From JAOUGY01 sp963785075 (GTDB taxonomy: Bacteria > Actinomycetota > Acidimicrobiia > Spongiisociales > ZC4RG35), in assembly GCA_963785075.1 (NCBI GenBank), contig CAWATW010000009.1, positions 62,001 through 126,000 on the forward strand: a stretch of DNA of 64,000 nt, read 5' to 3'. Positions within the stretch are counted from its first letter, which is position 1. The number at the start of each line of letters is the position of its first letter. Below the pieces are notes generated by a model. That model was not told the DNA's origin, ran no database searches, and was given only the letters and a program-made list of their open reading frames with translations. Of the stretch, positions 60,710 to 64,000 are shown piece by piece. The translations under genes and the position numbers were made by a program.

Positions 60710-60955
60710 GCGGCAGCTCTCGAGAACCAGTCGCCGCCGGAGTGTCACGATCCATCACGAGCGCAGCGGCGGTTGCGGCGTCCACCACCTCGTGGCGTCG
60801 TGACTCGGGACTCCTCCTCGGACGCCACCATGATCTTGGTTACTTCCTCGATCGCCCGGTTGGAGTCGGATCCGTCGGCCGAGGATATGACCCAACCGAG
60901 ATGGGACATTCAGCGAGGAGCGCTCTCGAGCGTCATGAGGGTTCGCTGCCCCGTT

Positions 60956-61225
60956 CTAGCTCCCGTATCGGGCCGCGGCCCTGGTTCTCGCCTTGGCCGC
61001 CTCTACCTCACGATCCTTCGCTGGGGCGTTGGTGACGAGGCTCTCGATGAGACGCTCGGTCACACCGGCTATCTCCGAGACCGCCGAGTCGAAGGCCTCC
61101 GTGTTCGCCTGTGAGGGCTTCTGCATGCCGCTCACCTTTCGGACGTACTGCAGCGCAGCGGCGTGCACTTCCTCACCGGTGGCAGGCGGCTCGAAATTGT
61201 GGAGGTTGCGGATACTTCGACACAT
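60956..61225 (-). CDS. DUF2277 family protein
   Basis: An 89-residue protein matching DUF2277 along its length: MCRSIRNLHNFEPPATGEEV at the start, AALQYVRKVSGMQKPSQANT in the middle, and the Arg/Ala-rich end EAAKARTRAAARYGS. It is small, cytoplasmic, of unknown function and widespread in Actinobacteria. It is divergent from the Asp/Arg/Cys-repeat protein with 124 bases between. Confidence 0.88.
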   Translation of the reverse strand: MCRSIRNLHNFEPPATGEEVHAAALQYVRKVSGMQKPSQANTEAFDSAVSEIAGVTERLIESLVTNAPAKDREVEAAKARTRAAARYGS

Positions 61226-61349
61226 GGACCCGATCCTACGGCGGCGGCCTCTCTGTGCTTCATGGAAGCTTCACATGCGCGAGGCAACGGCCTTCATCTC
61301 TGTGACGGATGCTGAAGCCGAAAGAGACTGGAGTGAAAGGAGGTCTCAG

Positions 61350-61955
61350 ATGCGCAAGACAATCGTCGCCATCTTCGCAATGGTCGTGCTCGGAGCCGGC
61401 AGCGTGGCGATGGCGTCCACGGCGGGAACCCCGGACGTCGGAGATCGGGATCAAGACAGGATCCAGCTACACGACGGCAGCTGCACCGAGGCCGACCAAG
61501 ATCAAATCCGTGACCGGGGCATGGATCAGGACCGTCTGCATGACGGTTCGTGCCTCACGGAGTCACCGGCCGCGCAAGAGTCGGCCACCGAACCGACAGC
61601 AGATCAGGGTCGGATCAGGGATCGCGACAAGGATCAACTCCGTGACGGGTCATGTCAGGACGACCTGACCACCGACGATTCCGATCAGGATCGGGTCCGT
61701 GATCGCGATCGAAACCGGACCATGGACCGGACATGCAGCCCGTGCGCCGATGACGAGGCGACTCAAACCCGGACTCAGACGCAAGCCCAGTTCGAAGAGC
61801 AGGCTGGAGAGACCGTGCGTACGCAGACAAGGACTCAGACTCGAGTCGAGGAACCGACCAGAGAGTTCGAGCGGACAGAGACCCGTGCGGCAGAGTCGGA
61901 GAAAGTCGAGACCCAGTCCATGCACCACAACGGTGATGCCGGCCATCACGGCTGA
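61350..61955 (+). CDS. Secreted low-complexity protein with DGSC repeats
   Basis: 201 residues with a signal peptide (KTIVAIFAMVVLGAGSVAMA) and no known domain. The mature part holds repeated units of the form D-x-D-Q-D-(R/Q)-(I/L)-x-D-G-S-C: DQDRIQLHDGSC, DQDRLHDGSC, DKDQLRDGSC, then the deviant RNRTMDRTCSPC. The last ~75 residues switch to Thr/Gln/Arg-rich repeats (TQTRTQTQ, then RTQTRTQTR) and a His-rich end (MHHNGDAGHHG). A perfect AAAGGAGG precedes the ATG. Evenly spaced Cys and acidic/basic residues suggest metal binding or cross-linking at the surface. It may be co-regulated with the following two-component pair, though a hairpin separates them. Confidence 0.8.
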   Translation: MRKTIVAIFAMVVLGAGSVAMASTAGTPDVGDRDQDRIQLHDGSCTEADQDQIRDRGMDQDRLHDGSCLTESPAAQESATEPTADQGRIRDRDKDQLRDGSCQDDLTTDDSDQDRVRDRDRNRTMDRTCSPCADDEATQTRTQTQAQFEEQAGETVRTQTRTQTRVEEPTREFERTETRAAESEKVETQSMHHNGDAGHHG

Positions 61956-62025
61956 TCTGGAGAGTGGAGTGCCGACGTGCAGCAATCCCCTCACAACCGT
62001 GCCGCAAAGGTAGGCCAATACCGAA

Positions 62026-62056
62026 GGGGGCTCCAGACCCTGGGTCTGGGGCCCCC
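62026..62056 (+). terminator. Strong terminator-like hairpin
   Basis: A 14-bp inverted repeat (one mismatch) from GGGGGCTCCAGACC to GGTCTGGGGCCCCC with a three-base loop lies 70 bases after the repeat-protein stop and 20 bases before the response-regulator start. No T-run follows. It probably ends the upstream transcript. Confidence 0.6.
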
Positions 62057-62075
62057 GCATTCGTAGCATCGAACC

Positions 62076-62777
62076 ATGAAACCCTCACGTGTTGTCGTCG
62101 TCGACGACGAGGACAAGATCCGCGAGCTGCTGGGCGCCTACTTCAGGTCGGATGGATTCGAGGTGTTCGAGGCCTCAGACGGTGAGGAGGCGCTCGACAT
62201 CTGCGAGCGCTCGAATCCGGATCTCGTCGTACTCGACGTGATGCTTCCCGGAATCGACGGTGTCGAGGTGCTTCGCCGACTCCGGACCCGATCGGATGTG
62301 TTCGTGATGCTGCTCACGGCCCGGGCCGAGGAAACCGACAAGCTGATCGGCCTCGCCGTCGGCGCCGACGACTACGTGACGAAGCCGTTCAGTCCCCGCG
62401 AGGTGGTGGCCCGCGCCAAGGCGATGCTCCGCCGCGGGCACGCCGGTTCTCCCGTGTCCGACGACGACGTCATCGATCTCGGCCGCATCACGGTCGACCG
62501 CCACCGGCGAGAGGTCAGCTGCGACGGGGATCTCGTCGAGCTCTCAACCCTCGAGTTCGATCTGCTCGAGACACTCGCCGCTTCTCCGGGCCGCGTGTTC
62601 AGCCGCCGGCAGCTGATCGAACGCGTCTGGGGATTCGACTTCTTCGGAGACGAGCGTGTCGTGGACGTGCACATCGCCGGGCTTCGAAGGGCTCTCGGAG
62701 ACGACGCAAGCGCCCCTGAGATCGTGGGCACGGTTCGCGGAGTCGGGTACAAGCTTCTGAACGGAGCCAACCGATGA
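62076..62777 (+). CDS. OmpR/PhoB-family response regulator
   Basis: 233 residues. The receiver domain shows VVVDDEDKIRELLGAYFRSD with the acidic pair, the phosphoacceptor Asp in DLVVLDVMLPGIDGVEVLRR, Thr in MLLTARAEETDKL and Lys in VTKPFSPREVVARAKAMLRR. The C-terminal winged helix has LVELSTLEFDLLETLAASPG and QLIERVWGFDFFGDERVVDV, with HIAGLRRALGDD for DNA recognition. It is coupled to the sensor kinase by ATGA. Targets are not evident; the divergent or neighbouring surface genes are candidates. Confidence 0.94.
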   Translation: MKPSRVVVVDDEDKIRELLGAYFRSDGFEVFEASDGEEALDICERSNPDLVVLDVMLPGIDGVEVLRRLRTRSDVFVMLLTARAEETDKLIGLAVGADDYVTKPFSPREVVARAKAMLRRGHAGSPVSDDDVIDLGRITVDRHRREVSCDGDLVELSTLEFDLLETLAASPGRVFSRRQLIERVWGFDFFGDERVVDVHIAGLRRALGDDASAPEIVGTVRGVGYKLLNGANR

Positions 62778-64000
62778 GTCGACTCAGTGTGAGGTTGTTC
62801 GTGTCATACGTTGCGGTGGTCCTGGCCTCGACCGGCGTCGCCTTCGTGACCGCCCGCTCCCTCGCCCCCACCTTGTTCCGTGTGGGCCTCGAACAGGAGC
62901 GTGGAGCAGCCGCCTCCTCTGGGTCGACCATCGGCAGACCGGCGACCGCCGGTACGGCCGCCCCGGGCACCGCGACCACGACCGGCGCCGATCGAACCCC
63001 CACTCCTGCGACCTCGGGACCTTCTTCACCCCCGAATCCGCCGACGTCCGGAGCACGGGCGCCACAGTCAGGGCCCACCACCACACATCAGCAGAACGGA
63101 TCCTCTCCGAGTCCTGGCAACGGCGAGCACGACGGTGGCTCCAACGGCTCCGCAGGCGGCGAGGACCTGGGGTCGATGTCCGGAATCTTCGCCGCCGGCA
63201 CGGTCCCGACCACCATCATCGAGGTCGAGGTCGGCGTGAACGAGGCATTCCTCGATGCGATCGACGGCGCTCTGCTTGCTGGACTCGCCGCCGCACTCCT
63301 GGTCTCGTTGGCCACGGCGGGTCTCGTCTCTCGCCGCATCATGAGACCGATCTCACAGGTCCGCGCCGCCACGGTGAGGCTCGCCGAGGGCCGCTACACG
63401 GAACGGGTCCCTACGCCCCGGGAACAGGAGTTGGCCGACCTCGCCGGCGACGTCAATCGGTTGGCCGAGGCGCTCGAGGCCACCGAGACCCGACGACAGA
63501 GGCTGATCTCGGAGGTGGCGCACGAGCTGCGGACTCCTCTCACCACGATCCAGGGCTCCATGGAAGGCCTCATGGATGGTGTTCTCGAGCCGTCTGACCG
63601 GGTGTTTTCGTCGGTTGCGGATGAGGCGGGTCGACTCCAGCGTGTCGTCTCGGATCTCGGACTGCTCAGCCGGCTCGACGAGTCCGCTCTCCCACTCGCG
63701 ATCACAATGGTCGACGTTGGCCATGTTGCGTCCCAGGTGGCGGCCAGACTCCGTCCACAGTTCGACGACCAGGGCGTACGCCTCGTGGAGTCCGGGCTTG
63801 GCTGCCTCGAGGCCGAAGCCGATCCCGACCGCCTGGCGCAGGTGTTCACGAATCTGCTCGGCAACGCCCTCGGTCACACGCACGAGCACGGAGTCGTCTA
63901 TGTCTCCGGGCACGAACGCGACGAGTTCGTCGAGGTGACGATCGCCGACGACGGAGATGGCATCGAGCACGAGGAACTGGAGCGCATCTTCGACCGATTC
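62774..64000 (+). CDS. Sensor histidine kinase (partial, runs off window)
   Basis: The first 409 residues of a membrane sensor. TM1 is at about 7-27 (VRLFVSYVAVVLASTGVAFV); an extracytoplasmic region of ~145 residues follows, largely Pro/Thr/Ser/Gly-rich (ATAGTAAPGTATTTGADRT...), then TM2 near 176-196, HAMP (RRIMRPISQVRAATVRLAEG), HisKA with the phospho-His in LISEVAHELRTPLTT, and HATPase_c with NLLGNALGHTHEHG (N box) and TIADDGDGIEHEELERIFDR (G1/F box). The window ends inside the ATP domain. It starts four bases overlapping the regulator (ATGA). The disordered sensor loop suggests detection of the wall or envelope state rather than a small ligand (inference). Confidence 0.92.
   Translation, partial: MSRLSVRLFVSYVAVVLASTGVAFVTARSLAPTLFRVGLEQERGAAASSGSTIGRPATAGTAAPGTATTTGADRTPTPATSGPSSPPNPPTSGARAPQSGPTTTHQQNGSSPSPGNGEHDGGSNGSAGGEDLGSMSGIFAAGTVPTTIIEVEVGVNEAFLDAIDGALLAGLAAALLVSLATAGLVSRRIMRPISQVRAATVRLAEGRYTERVPTPREQELADLAGDVNRLAEALEATETRRQRLISEVAHELRTPLTTIQGSMEGLMDGVLEPSDRVFSSVADEAGRLQRVVSDLGLLSRLDESALPLAITMVDVGHVASQVAARLRPQFDDQGVRLVESGLGCLEAEADPDRLAQVFTNLLGNALGHTHEHGVVYVSGHERDEFVEVTIADDGDGIEHEELERIFDRF

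Noticed and set aside
1..64000. Mobile-element origin of the surface locus
   Set aside because: No integrase, transposase, flanking direct repeat or tRNA attachment site was found, and base composition seems even across the window.

Overview
The window is a high-GC actinobacterial chromosome segment. The best lineage guess is an Acidimicrobiia-type organism. This is inferred from a deazaflavin (F420-type) nitroreductase, a mycothiol-dependent isomerase-family protein, the DUF2277, DUF5995 and DUF6629 families, and secreted proteins with Cys-containing S-layer-homology-like repeats (GCNPP...FCPDDPVTRGQMAAFL). No rRNA, tRNA, CRISPR array, integrase or transposase was seen.

Layout. (1) 1-13.7 kb is ordinary accessory metabolism and regulation: an MMPL exporter with its MarR regulator, dodecin, a DEAD-box helicase, an HxlR regulator divergent from an acyl-CoA dehydrogenase, an SLH-anchored lyase-like protein, an acetyltransferase and a nitronate monooxygenase-like enzyme. 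Several neighbours are broken: a truncated phosphotransferase, a frameshifted cupin and other coding remnants. (2) 13.8-17.8 kb holds a secreted beta-propeller/SLH protein, an NDP-sugar epimerase and a degenerate haloalkane-dehalogenase-like gene. (3) 17.8-34.6 kb is one 15-gene minus-strand exopolysaccharide operon. It encodes the initiating sugar-phosphate transferase, NDP-sugar oxidoreductase, aminotransferase, a Wzz chain-length regulator fused to a degenerate GGDEF domain, Wzx flippase, Wzy-type polymerase, two sulfotransferases, a P-loop kinase, a phosphotransferase, three glycosyltransferases, a nucleotide-sugar dehydrogenase and a FemAB-like transferase. Most junctions are 4-nt start/stop overlaps.

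(4) 34.8-45.8 kb is a divergent plus-strand operon: a giant secreted propeller/PKD protein with carbohydrate-binding-like modules (split by a one-base frameshift), three sulfotransferases, a glycosyltransferase and a nucleotidyltransferase-kinase fusion. (5) 45.9-54.9 kb is a second minus-strand operon: a membrane-anchored beta-helix protein, FemAB-like transferase, ATP-grasp ligase, methyltransferase, thymidylate-kinase-like enzyme, 2-hydroxyacid dehydrogenase, phosphoenolpyruvate mutase and an SLH-anchored beta-helix protein. The mutase and dehydrogenase together suggest phosphonate (phosphonolactate-type) synthesis tied to the surface. (6) 55.2-64 kb carries a GT39 membrane transferase, an LtrA-like protein, a broken DUF5995 gene, small membrane and lipoprotein genes, an unusual Asp/Arg/Cys-repeat secreted protein, and a response regulator with a sensor kinase that runs off the end.

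Reading the parts together (inference): the core is a cell-surface programme that builds a Wzx/Wzy-type, probably uronic/amino-sugar-containing and sulfated polysaccharide. Large secreted proteins with SLH-like repeats may dock on it, and a phosphonate pathway may decorate it. At least four genes show frameshifts or internal stops. They may be true decay or assembly/sequencing errors, and reads would decide.
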